Part shown: positions 8,697 through 16,617 of the stretch, one piece after another
Layout: each line of letters starts with the position of its first letter
Numbering within the stretch: position 1 is the first letter of the stretch
Source: an uncultured beta proteobacterium
GTDB taxonomy: Bacteria; Pseudomonadota; Gammaproteobacteria; Burkholderiales; SG8-41
Assembly: GCA_903893565.1 (NCBI GenBank)
Contig: CAITMU010000103.1
Span: 42,325 to 106,324 of the forward strand
Direction: 5' to 3'
DNA length: 64,000 nt
Position numbers and translations under genes: made by a program
The notes under the pieces: generated by a model
Told to the model about the DNA's origin: nothing
Databases searched by the model: none
What the model saw: the letters and a program-made list of their open reading frames with translations, nothing else

Positions 8697-9638
8697 TTAT
8701 TTCATTTCTTGTTCCAATGCGTCGACAAAAAGAGCCGCCACATCACAATGCGATTGCTGACTGATCTCTTGGAAACAAGTCGGACTGGTCACATTAATCT
8801 CCGTCAGACACGAGCCAATCACATCTAAACCCACCAAAAATAAACCTTGTTCATATAGCTTAGGGCCTAACGCATGGGCAATTTCCAAATCACGCGGGGT
8901 TAATTCCCGAGCCACCCCCGTGCCTCCCGCAGCCAAATTGCCTCGCGTTTCCCCCGCCTGGGGAATACGCGCCAAACAATACGGTACCGGTTTGCCCGCT
9001 ATCAATAAGATCCTCTTGTCACCTTGCGCAATGTCTAGCAAATAGCGCTGCGCCATGATCATTCGCTGACCTAACTGAGTCAGCGTTTCGATAATGACAC
9101 TTACATTAGGGTCGTCCTGGCGTACGCGAAACACCGAGGCACCGCCCATTCCATCTAGTGGTTTAAGAATAATGTCCTGGTGCTCTGCTAAAAAGTCACG
9201 CAATAAATCTGCGCGACGCGTCACCAAAGTGGGCGCGATATAGGAGGCGTAACGGGCAATGGCTAATTTTTCATTATGATCTCGGATGCCACGCGCACGG
9301 TTAAACACCTTCACCCCTTCGGCTTGCGCTGCCTCGAGTAAATAAGTGCTGTAAACATACTCCATATCAAACGGAGGGTCTTTACGCATGATGACGGCAT
9401 CAAAATCCGTTAAATAATGCGCTTGGGCCGCTTCAGCCTGAAACCAGACACTGGAGTGCCCGGTCAGATGGATGCGAGAAGCAAACGCACTGACTCGATT
9501 TTTTTGCCAATAAAGGGCCTCCTGCTCAATAGCGTAGACCTCGTGACCTCGCGCCTGAGCTTCACGCATCATGACAAAAGTAGTATCTTTATAAATCTTA
9601 AAAGTAACGAGTGGGTCAACGACAAACGCTATTTTCAT
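8697..9638 (-). CDS. gshB: glutathione synthetase
   Basis: 313 residues, standard length. It joins glycine to gamma-glutamylcysteine using ATP in the cytoplasm. The ATP-grasp fold is evident: MKIAFVVDPL at the start, MRKDPPFDMEYVY, the KPLDGMGGASVFR loop (about residues 158-170), KRILLIAGKPV and the conserved late stretch GLDVIGSCLTEINVTSPT that binds metal and glutathione. It overlaps gshA by 4 bases (ATGA), so both steps of glutathione synthesis are coupled. EIIA follows after 152 bases. Confidence 0.96.
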   Translation of the reverse strand: MKIAFVVDPLVTFKIYKDTTFVMMREAQARGHEVYAIEQEALYWQKNRVSAFASRIHLTGHSSVWFQAEAAQAHYLTDFDAVIMRKDPPFDMEYVYSTYLLEAAQAEGVKVFNRARGIRDHNEKLAIARYASYIAPTLVTRRADLLRDFLAEHQDIILKPLDGMGGASVFRVRQDDPNVSVIIETLTQLGQRMIMAQRYLLDIAQGDKRILLIAGKPVPYCLARIPQAGETRGNLAAGGTGVARELTPRDLEIAHALGPKLYEQGLFLVGLDVIGSCLTEINVTSPTCFQEISQQSHCDVAALFVDALEQEMK

Positions 9639-10984
9639 ACGCCGGCCTCCTTAGGACTGACATCGTTCATCGCGGAGGCTTCGACAGCCTCATTGGCATT
9701 GACTAACGCCGCCCCTTGGGTTTTTTCCAATTCTATGGAGGCGGCCAATAAAGCCAACCGCGCGATGACCCCGTAGGCATAAAAACGATTCGGGGCGCAA
9801 TCAGGATCATCGGGGTTCGGGGAGGAGCAAGGCTCGGCAAAGGCTAAGGGCTCAAACTGCATGCCAGGGGCATTGAGGTTCTGGTCTGTGCCTCTTTGAT
9901 TATTCAAACGATAAAATCCACCCACCACAAATCGATCAATCATGTAGACCACGGGTTCGGCCACCGCATCGCGCACGGTCTCCCTCGTATAAACCCCCTC
10001 TTGCACTAAAACTTCGTGCACTTGCATCCCTTCTTTACCCACCGCCATCTTATTACGCTGTTTGCGATTTAAGCCCCTGACTTCTGCCGCATCCTTTACC
10101 GTCATCACCCCCATGCCGTAAGTGCCAGCATCCGCTTTTACGATGACAAAAGGCTCTTCTTGAATGCCATACTCTTTATATTTGGCCCGAATATCGTCTA
10201 GCATTTCAGCCACATAGCCGGCCAAGCATTCTTCGCCCTGACGCTGCTGGAAATTAATTTTTCCGCACATTTCGAAAAAAGGATTAATTAACCAAGGGTC
10301 CATTCCGAGCAATTGCCCAAAGCTGCTCGCCACTTGGTTATAGGCGGCGAAGTGATTGGACTTGCGCCGCACCGCCCATCCCGCATGAAGGGGAGGAAAT
10401 AAGGGTTGGTCCAATCCCCGTAAAATGGCAGGAATGCCCGCCGATAAATCGTTATTCAGTAAAACCACACAAGGATCAAATCCCTCTAATCCCAAACGGT
10501 TACCCACGCGCTTAAGGGGCTCCAATGTCAACTTTTTACCATCGGGTAAATCAACCGTCGTCGGTTCCTCCAAACCCTCGATCAAACTACCCACGCGCAC
10601 GTTCATCCCCGCATGGCGCAAAATACGCACCAACGTTGCCACATTTTGTAGGTAAAACTGATTACGCGTATGATTTTCGGGAATCAACAGTGCATCCCGT
10701 GCTGTGGGGCATACGGTCTCCACTGCCATCATCGTAGCCTGCACACACAGCGCATGAAAATCAGGATTCAAATTATTGAATCCACCGGGATACAAATTGG
10801 TATCGACGGGGGCTAATTTAAAGCCACTATTACGTAAATCGACAGACCCATAAAAGGGAGGCACATGTTCGTGCCACTGCCTTCGAAACCAATGCTCTAT
10901 CTCGACCGATTGAGTCAATATCTGACTCTCCAGTGCGAGCGGGGGACCCGATAACGCGGTCTTAAGTCGGGGTACGGTTGACAT
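9635..10984 (-). CDS. gshA: glutamate-cysteine ligase, betaproteobacterial type
   Basis: 449 residues. It makes gamma-glutamylcysteine, the first step of glutathione synthesis. It belongs to the ATP-grasp-like GshA type known from betaproteobacteria and acidithiobacilli, not the E. coli type. Conserved pieces seen: GFKLAPVDTNLYPGGFNNL near residues 55-75, LIPENHTRN, VVLLNNDLSAG, HAGWAVRRKSNHF, IVKADAGTYGMGVMTVK (about residues 290-306, nucleotide binding) and YMIDRFVVGGFYRLN. It leads the gshA-gshB pair. The 323-base region upstream is shared with the divergent glycosyltransferase-like gene. Confidence 0.93.
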   Translation of the reverse strand: MSTVPRLKTALSGPPLALESQILTQSVEIEHWFRRQWHEHVPPFYGSVDLRNSGFKLAPVDTNLYPGGFNNLNPDFHALCVQATMMAVETVCPTARDALLIPENHTRNQFYLQNVATLVRILRHAGMNVRVGSLIEGLEEPTTVDLPDGKKLTLEPLKRVGNRLGLEGFDPCVVLLNNDLSAGIPAILRGLDQPLFPPLHAGWAVRRKSNHFAAYNQVASSFGQLLGMDPWLINPFFEMCGKINFQQRQGEECLAGYVAEMLDDIRAKYKEYGIQEEPFVIVKADAGTYGMGVMTVKDAAEVRGLNRKQRNKMAVGKEGMQVHEVLVQEGVYTRETVRDAVAEPVVYMIDRFVVGGFYRLNNQRGTDQNLNAPGMQFEPLAFAEPCSSPNPDDPDCAPNRFYAYGVIARLALLAASIELEKTQGAALVNANEAVEASAMNDVSPKEAGV

Positions 10985-11307
10985 GAAAAGTTCCTTTGGC
11001 CACTAAGCAACACCAGACCATGAAATAGCCCCTATAATCAAGCAGTTAATTAAACCACTCGCTGACAATCCTTAGGGATCTTTGAACACCATAATCCACC
11101 CCCCATTATAAGCGAATTGGGACCCGAATCTGTGACACGATGACTTTAGGGGTTTTGTTTTTAACAAAGACCACTAAAAAAGATTCTCCGCTAAAGGATT
11201 ACAGCCCCTTTGGCTGACTGGTAGAGTGTCACCTCAATCAACGAACCGCAACCATTGGCAACCTCCATCAAACGCTCCATTCCCCGCATAGCTCCTTCTA
11301 CAAATCC
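10985..11307. other. divergent intergenic region, gshA / glycosyltransferase-like gene
   Basis: The 323 bases hold no open frame of note and no RNA gene that I recognise. TATAAT-like hexamers occur (for example on the minus strand at 11104-11109) but without a convincing -35 partner at 16-18 bases. It must contain the promoters of both neighbours. Confidence 0.5.
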
Positions 11308-12147
11308 ATGACTTCTTTTAACATTTGCCTCGTAAAGCCCGATCAATACATCCACTCTTTCGCTTTTTTAGAGTTAGGTGAGTTACTTTATTTTTCGCTT
11401 AAGGAACTGGGGTTTAAGGTAGCCCTGCAATTCAATGAAATTGCTCCCCACGAACAAAATATAGTCATTGGCTTTCACTTACTCGCGCCTCAAGCCCAGA
11501 GCCAACTGCCTAAGTCCACCATCATCTTAAATACCGAGCAAGTCCATAGCGACCAATCCTCTTGGAACGAGACCATTATGAATGGCGCCCGACATTTTAA
11601 ACTGTGGGATTACAGTCAAAAAAATATTGAAAAATTTCACTCAATGGGTATCCAAGGGGTCAAATACTTAAAGCTTGGATTTCAAAAAGAACTTGCCCGC
11701 CTTGATCGAACTCAACCCAAATCGATTGATGTCTTATTTTACGGGTCCGTCAATGAACGGAGACGCGACATATTAAAAAAACTGGAAGCCCACGGCGTGA
11801 AGCTCAAAGTGCTCTTAAACGTATACGGCAAGCAGCGCGATCACTGGATTGAGCGTTCAAAAATGGTGATCAATCTACATCATTACAATTCCCACATTTT
11901 CGAAATAGTGCGGGTTTTTTACTTGCTCACGAATGCCGTTGCCGTAGTGAGCGAAGTCAACGAGTCCACCTCGATTGACGAAAACTATAAGGCTGGCATA
12001 AAAGGCGTCCCCTATGAAGCGCTCATTGAAAACTGCATGGCGGTCATCAATAAGCCCTCCTTGCTACAGGCCTTACAAAATGCAGCCTTCACTTGCATCC
12101 AAAAATACCCTCAAAAATACTGGACCGAAGAGGTTCTTTCTAGCTGA
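11308..12147 (+). CDS. putative glycosyltransferase, GT1/CgeB-like
   Basis: 279 residues. The second half resembles the C-terminal domain of group 1 or CgeB-like glycosyltransferases: SIDVLFYGSVNERRRDIL (about residues 137-154), a short KVLLNVYG strand, WIERSKMVINLHHYN, and FEIVRVFYLLTNAVAVVSE with the family's Glu that holds the nucleotide sugar. The first half has the HSFAFLELGELLYFSLKELG helix and IILNTEQ, in line with a GT-B fold but without a clear acceptor motif. No membrane segment. The gene stands alone between gshA and a convergent hydrolase (16 bases apart), away from the LPS genes. Substrate unknown; a non-catalytic relative is possible. Confidence 0.6.
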   Translation: MTSFNICLVKPDQYIHSFAFLELGELLYFSLKELGFKVALQFNEIAPHEQNIVIGFHLLAPQAQSQLPKSTIILNTEQVHSDQSSWNETIMNGARHFKLWDYSQKNIEKFHSMGIQGVKYLKLGFQKELARLDRTQPKSIDVLFYGSVNERRRDILKKLEAHGVKLKVLLNVYGKQRDHWIERSKMVINLHHYNSHIFEIVRVFYLLTNAVAVVSEVNESTSIDENYKAGIKGVPYEALIENCMAVINKPSLLQALQNAAFTCIQKYPQKYWTEEVLSS

Positions 12148-12162
12148 GGCGTTAGCCTACCC

Positions 12163-13191
12163 TCAAACACTCTGAAAACGAAAGCATCCCTCCACATCCC
12201 GCGATCGTCGTAATTGTGAGCGAAGCATTAAATAATTTAAATGTGCAATCGCCTCTCCCATAGCGAAAAGCAAATGATGATCATCGAATTTTCGTTCAAA
12301 CAACACCGGCAACACTTCAGCGGCGGTTTTAGGTTCCTGGCAAAACAGACGCAAGCGGTCTAATCTCACGTGATGATGTTCCTGTAAAGCTTTGACCCGA
12401 AGGGCCGCGCCGCGAAACGGCAACCCATGGGAGGGCAACACCAAAGTCGAATCAGGCAAAGAGTTAAATTGAGAAAGGCTCGCCAAAAATTCACCCACCG
12501 GATCCGCCTCCGGTTCACTGGGCCAAACACTGACATTGGTGGATATTCGTGGCAATAGCATATCGCCTGCAATGCAAAGCCCTAGGGACTCACACACCAA
12601 ACTCGCATGCTCAGGCGAATGCCCGAAACCAACGCTAACCTCCCAGTCGTGCGGTCCTATACGAATCCGTTCTCCGTGCCGGATCACCCGATGCGAACTG
12701 GGTAATTGTGGAACCCCCTTCTCATAAATATTTTCTCGTCTCTCAATCCAGCCCTGGCCCTCTAAACCCAATCCGTGCGCCTGCATTAATTGGGCTAACT
12801 TCGGGCCCTGTGTGCCGCCGATTCGATGATGTACCACATGCGCTTGCAAAAACTCTGCCTTGGTCATCCAAGGAATCAGTCCTTGGGGTTCACATAACCA
12901 ATGACAAAGACCGATATGATCGGGATGAAAATGGGTCACGATGACACGCGTGATGGGCTTACCGCCTAAAAATTTATCGATAATGTTAAGCCAACACTCA
13001 CGGGCCTCTTCGGTCGCGAAACCACAATCCACTACGGTCCAACCCGCCCCATCTTCCAACAACCATAAATTAATATGGTTAAGCACAAAGGGTAAAGGCA
13101 TCCGCAACCAAAATACCCCGGGGACGATCTGACATAAAGAGCCCGGATGTGGCGCTTGAGCAAAGGGGTATTCCAGTGTCTGGGAGGTCAT
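12163..13191 (-). CDS. metallo-beta-lactamase-fold hydrolase
   Basis: 342 residues. The zinc-binding THFHPDHIGL motif (HxHxDH) is at about residue 86-95, followed by GHSPEHASLV (second metal histidine), AGDMLLP (bridging Asp) and LPSHGLPF (last histidine). The C-terminal 80 residues form a helical part that fits the winged-helix tail of the LACTB2-like group. Cytoplasmic, no signal peptide. Members hydrolyse thioesters, lactones or RNA ends; nothing here fixes the substrate. A neighbouring mvaB could hint at CoA-thioester work, but they are divergent and 460 bases apart. Confidence 0.8.
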   Translation of the reverse strand: MTSQTLEYPFAQAPHPGSLCQIVPGVFWLRMPLPFVLNHINLWLLEDGAGWTVVDCGFATEEARECWLNIIDKFLGGKPITRVIVTHFHPDHIGLCHWLCEPQGLIPWMTKAEFLQAHVVHHRIGGTQGPKLAQLMQAHGLGLEGQGWIERRENIYEKGVPQLPSSHRVIRHGERIRIGPHDWEVSVGFGHSPEHASLVCESLGLCIAGDMLLPRISTNVSVWPSEPEADPVGEFLASLSQFNSLPDSTLVLPSHGLPFRGAALRVKALQEHHHVRLDRLRLFCQEPKTAAEVLPVLFERKFDDHHLLFAMGEAIAHLNYLMLRSQLRRSRDVEGCFRFQSV

Positions 13192-13653
13192 CGGCTAAAC
13201 AATTTTTTAGGCAAAAAAAAGGGGGCGCTTGCAGAGTAAGAAAAGCACTAACCCCCCATTGTGCCTTGTTTTGGTAGACACGTCGAACCCAAAAAGTTCC
13301 TATAATCTTGCGTTTCCGCCTATGAAGTTCACTCTAGCCGCCTTGTAGATCTTGGGCGAAAAAAACCTTCGCTTTTAAAGCTCGGTCGCATCCTCTTCGT
13401 TGCGCTCGCAGAGAAAAGCACTTTTACCTATCGGCCTCTTTACCGCCCTTTTTTCCTCTGTCTCAACAAGCAAAACTAGCAAGGTTATAATACCGCTATG
13501 TTGATCCTATCGCCTTTGTAGACCTAACCCATCCATTGAAGAGGCCCCTTTACGCCAGTCGGATTTGTTTAACCCTGCCTCTTCAGCGTGGCCGACCATT
13601 TACTTTATTAAGCTCCCCCCCATTATCTCATTTACATTAAGCCAAGGCCTTCC
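13192..13653. other. 462-base intergenic region before mvaB
   Basis: No convincing gene. It has A-rich and C-rich tracts, a TATAAT at 13301-13306 without a good -35 box, and the better promoter candidate listed separately. It separates the divergent hydrolase and mvaB genes and is longer than most gaps here. Confidence 0.5.
13463..13491 (+). promoter_or_regulatory. candidate sigma-70 promoter for mvaB
   Basis: TCAACA (13463-13468, 4 of 6) is followed after exactly 17 bases by a perfect TATAAT (13486-13491). The resulting leader before the mvaB ATG would be about 155 bases. Judged by sequence match only. Confidence 0.4.
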
Positions 13654-14562
13654 ATGTCAATTCCCAAAAAAGTCAAACTTGTAGAAGTCGGTGCCCGTGA
13701 TGGATTGCAAAACGAAGCCTCACCGGTGCCTGCAGAAGTTAAAATTAAACTCATCCACCTTTTACAAGAGGCCGGGTTACCCGTCATTCAGGCCACCGCC
13801 TTTGTTTCGCCTAAATGGGTACCACAAATGGCTGATAATGCCCAAGTGATGGCGGGGATTACCCGCCTAAGCGGCGTGCAATATCCCGTGCTCGTACCTA
13901 ACCGAAAGGGCTTAGATGCAGCCCTGGCCGCTGGATGCAAGGAAGTGGTGATTTTCGGTGCGGCCAGCGAAGCTTTTTCTAAAAAAAATACCAATTGCAC
14001 CATCGCTGAAGGCATTGCAAGATTTTCAGAAGTTTGCCATGAAGCCTTAGCTCAAGGACTCAAGGTACGCGGCGACATGTCGGTTTGTTTGGGCTGCCCC
14101 TATGAAGGCCCTGTTGACCCTGCTGCGGTGGCTCGTCTAGCACGTGAATTTGAGCAATTGGGTTGCTACGAAATCACCATTGCCGACACCATCGGGGTGG
14201 GCACCCCTGGCAAGATGCGCGCGGTGATTGAGGCCGTGACTCGTCATATTGCCATTGAAAAATTGGCTGTGCACGTGCATGACACCTACGGACAAGCTAT
14301 TGCCAACATTTATGCAGCCCTAGAGTGTGGGATAGCGACCTTTGACAGCTCGATCGCCGGACTCGGCGGCTGCCCCTATGCCAAAGGTGCAACGGGCAAT
14401 GTCGCCACGGAAGATGTGCTGTATCTTTTAGATGGCTTAGGTATAGAAACCGGAGTGTCCATGTCGCAACTATTGCTCGCCGCTGACTATATTTGTCATC
14501 ATTTATCACGTCCAACCTCTTCTCGAGCCGGCAAGGCCATTGCCAATAAAATGGCAGCATGA
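13654..14562 (+). CDS. mvaB: hydroxymethylglutaryl-CoA lyase
   Basis: 302 residues, usual length. It cleaves HMG-CoA to acetyl-CoA and acetoacetate, the last step of leucine breakdown. The TIM-barrel family is clear: VEVGARDGLQNE at residues 10-21 with the catalytic Arg and Asp, ATAFVSPKWVPQMAD, VHVHDTYGQA with metal-binding histidines, and the HMG-CoA lyase signature SIAGLGGCPYAKGATGNVA (about residues 230-248) with the active-site cysteine. Other leucine-pathway genes are not in the window. The next gene overlaps its stop codon (ATGA). A related bacterial lyase could take a different 3-hydroxy-3-methylacyl-CoA, but the signature is very close. Confidence 0.95.
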   Translation: MSIPKKVKLVEVGARDGLQNEASPVPAEVKIKLIHLLQEAGLPVIQATAFVSPKWVPQMADNAQVMAGITRLSGVQYPVLVPNRKGLDAALAAGCKEVVIFGAASEAFSKKNTNCTIAEGIARFSEVCHEALAQGLKVRGDMSVCLGCPYEGPVDPAAVARLAREFEQLGCYEITIADTIGVGTPGKMRAVIEAVTRHIAIEKLAVHVHDTYGQAIANIYAALECGIATFDSSIAGLGGCPYAKGATGNVATEDVLYLLDGLGIETGVSMSQLLLAADYICHHLSRPTSSRAGKAIANKMAA

Positions 14563-14786
14563 TCGATATACGCATAGCACCCGACAAGACGTTGCAAAGC
14601 GCATTCGACCCCTGGGAACCAATGAGCTCGCCTTGTATAGGTCTTTGCGAGATAGAGAACACAACGGGGTTTTGTCGGGGCTGTGCCCGCACATTACATG
14701 AAATTTCCTTTTGGACCCGTTATAGCCCAGAAGAGCGCAAAGCCATTGGCCAACAATTAAAGCTTCGCGACTTAAAAAATGCTTAA
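14559..14786 (+). CDS. DUF1289 family protein
   Basis: 75 residues. The family pattern is plain: SPCIGLCEIENTTGFCRGC, then ARTLHEISFW and YSPEERKAIGQQL. Four cysteines (about residues 25, 29, 37 and 40) could bind a metal such as zinc or iron. The role of the family is unknown. The start overlaps the mvaB stop by 4 bases, and the next gene begins 17 bases on, so the three look like one operon. Confidence 0.9.
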   Translation: MIDIRIAPDKTLQSAFDPWEPMSSPCIGLCEIENTTGFCRGCARTLHEISFWTRYSPEERKAIGQQLKLRDLKNA

Positions 14787-14803
14787 CTCGAGGTGAAAGC
14801 ACC

Positions 14804-15367
14804 ATGCCCCTGACTACCCCCAAACCGCGCCAACACATACACACACGTCAAATCGAGTGCAAAGGTTATGAACGAGAAGACGGCCTGTGGGATATCGAGG
14901 CTCATATTGTTGATAGCAAAACTTACATGCATACGCGTCGACATAACGGAACAAAACTCCAGCCCGGAGATCCCGTTCATAACATGTGGATCCGTTTAAG
15001 CATTGATTTAGATATGTTGATCCATGAGGCCGAGGCTAAAACCGATGATAGTCCCTACCCCAGTTGTGGTGATATCACGATTAATTTTAAATCCCTCGTC
15101 GGCGTAAAAATCGGTCCTGGGTGGCGCCGTGAAATTGGTCTGCGCTTAGGAGGGATCAAAGGTTGCACTCATTTGGTCGAACTCTTAGGGCCCTTGGCAA
15201 CCACTGCCTTTCAAGCCACCGGACGGGCTCGAGAGGCCCGCAACGCGCATCGCACCACCCCCAAAATACCCTATCAACTTAATTCCTGCCATATTTACAA
15301 AGACGATTCTGAGTGGGTGTTAATGCGTTGGCCTGATCACTATACCGGCACTAAAAAAACTCCTTAA
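14804..15367 (+). CDS. DUF2889 family protein
   Basis: 187 residues. It begins with RQHIHTRQIECKGYEREDGLWDIE-like sequence (shortened here), the start of the DUF2889 domain, and continues with HNMWIRLSIDLDM, GPGWRREI, GGIKGCTHLVELL and a C-terminal YQLNSCHIY. A good Shine-Dalgarno (AGGTGA, 8 bases before ATG) supports the start. No signal peptide or enzyme motif. The family is widespread in betaproteobacteria next to catabolic genes, with unknown function. It follows the DUF1289 gene and ends 4 bases before the convergent MFS gene. Confidence 0.9.
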   Translation: MPLTTPKPRQHIHTRQIECKGYEREDGLWDIEAHIVDSKTYMHTRRHNGTKLQPGDPVHNMWIRLSIDLDMLIHEAEAKTDDSPYPSCGDITINFKSLVGVKIGPGWRREIGLRLGGIKGCTHLVELLGPLATTAFQATGRAREARNAHRTTPKIPYQLNSCHIYKDDSEWVLMRWPDHYTGTKKTP

Positions 15368-15371
15368 ATCG

Positions 15372-16592
15372 TCAGGAAAAACGCTTAAAACCCCAGCGCG
15401 CCAGCGGCGAAAGGGCACCAAAAACACCAATACTCATAAACGCCAAACCCCAAGCTTGGGTGCTTTGATTGCCCCCAGCATAATCGAGTACGAGGCCAAA
15501 GGTGATCGGGGCCACGAGTGCAGCGCTAAATCCAACAAAAGAATAAATAGCCAATACGGAGCCTCTCAAATGCGTTGGGGCTGAACCGATAGCCCCTGCT
15601 GTTAGTGTCGCTGAATCTCCTAACATCAGGCCATAGTGAATAAACATCAGAACAAAAACGACCGCTATCGGTAGCCCCGCCGTAAAACCCAAACAACAAG
15701 CACCTAAGCCTGACAACGCCATAAAAAAATAAATCACTTTGCTGCGTCCGATACGCAAAGCAAACTCATTGCCCAAGATGCTCATCAACGGACCTGACAA
15801 ATTAATCAGCGCTCCCAGACTAGCCGCGCCCCAAGCGATAGTCGACACGGAGGGTTGTAAGGTGAGGCTAAAGGCCAAGAATGCCACCATCCACGATCGG
15901 TGCCCAAAGAGCTCGAAATTATGTACTGCATATCCAAGAATATAATAACGAGTCGTAGGTTGTGCTAGGGCGGGGGTAAAATTAAGTAAAGAAGTGACGC
16001 TTTGTTCCGACGACTGTGTCTGTCCCTTAGGCATATAAACATTCACTAACACAGCGGCCACAACCGGTCCTAACGTGGCGAAAATAAAAGCCGCTCGCCA
16101 CCCCCCATAGGTGGCCAGTGCGCCACAGACCGCAATCGAAAGACTAGAGCCGAAACCAAAACAGCCCGCATAAAAAGCTGTCGCTCGTGCTTGAGAGGCC
16201 CCCTGTAGGTGATCGGTCAGCGTTTTTAATCCTGGCATATAGGTGCCCCCCAACCCTGCGCCAATAAAAAACTGAAACAATAGCGCACTCATCAAGCCTT
16301 GCGCGAACAGCGTAAACCCCAAAGCGCCAAAAGCCGAAAGAAAACAAGCCCCAGCGTACACTTTACGGGAATCACAACGATCGGTTAACGCCGTCAGTAT
16401 GGGCACCGCGCACATGTAGCCGGCAAAAACAAAACCCCCAATCAATCCAGCCGCAGAGTTGGTGAGCGACCACTCACGCTGAAATTGGGGTAAAAGCGTC
16501 GTATAGGCAGAAAAACCACTCATACTACAAATTTCTGCCAAGCACATCACGAGCGTCATCCCTATGGCCGATTGCCGTGTCTTCACCCTCAA
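15372..16592 (-). CDS. MFS transporter
   Basis: 406 residues from a TTG at 16590-16592, chosen because AGGGGG lies at the right distance upstream. The frame stays open to an ATG at 16679, but that start would overlap the upstream oxidoreductase by 62 bases and add a basic, non-hydrophobic leader. The protein has about 12 membrane segments; GGFVFAGYMCAVPILTAL-type helix 2 is followed by TDRCDSRKVY, the MFS A-motif loop (D-R-x-G/S-R). No family-specific substrate motif is seen. It follows a phytoene-dehydrogenase-like gene and may export or import the same compound, but that is a guess. Confidence 0.8.
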   Translation of the reverse strand: MRVKTRQSAIGMTLVMCLAEICSMSGFSAYTTLLPQFQREWSLTNSAAGLIGGFVFAGYMCAVPILTALTDRCDSRKVYAGACFLSAFGALGFTLFAQGLMSALLFQFFIGAGLGGTYMPGLKTLTDHLQGASQARATAFYAGCFGFGSSLSIAVCGALATYGGWRAAFIFATLGPVVAAVLVNVYMPKGQTQSSEQSVTSLLNFTPALAQPTTRYYILGYAVHNFELFGHRSWMVAFLAFSLTLQPSVSTIAWGAASLGALINLSGPLMSILGNEFALRIGRSKVIYFFMALSGLGACCLGFTAGLPIAVVFVLMFIHYGLMLGDSATLTAGAIGSAPTHLRGSVLAIYSFVGFSAALVAPITFGLVLDYAGGNQSTQAWGLAFMSIGVFGALSPLARWGFKRFS

Positions 16593-16617
16593 GCGCGTCC
16601 CCCTTATCTGTCTTTTT

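Noticed and set aside
11026..11112. Promoters for gshA and the glycosyltransferase-like gene from TATAAT words
   Set aside because: No -35 hexamer at 16-18 bases from any of them.
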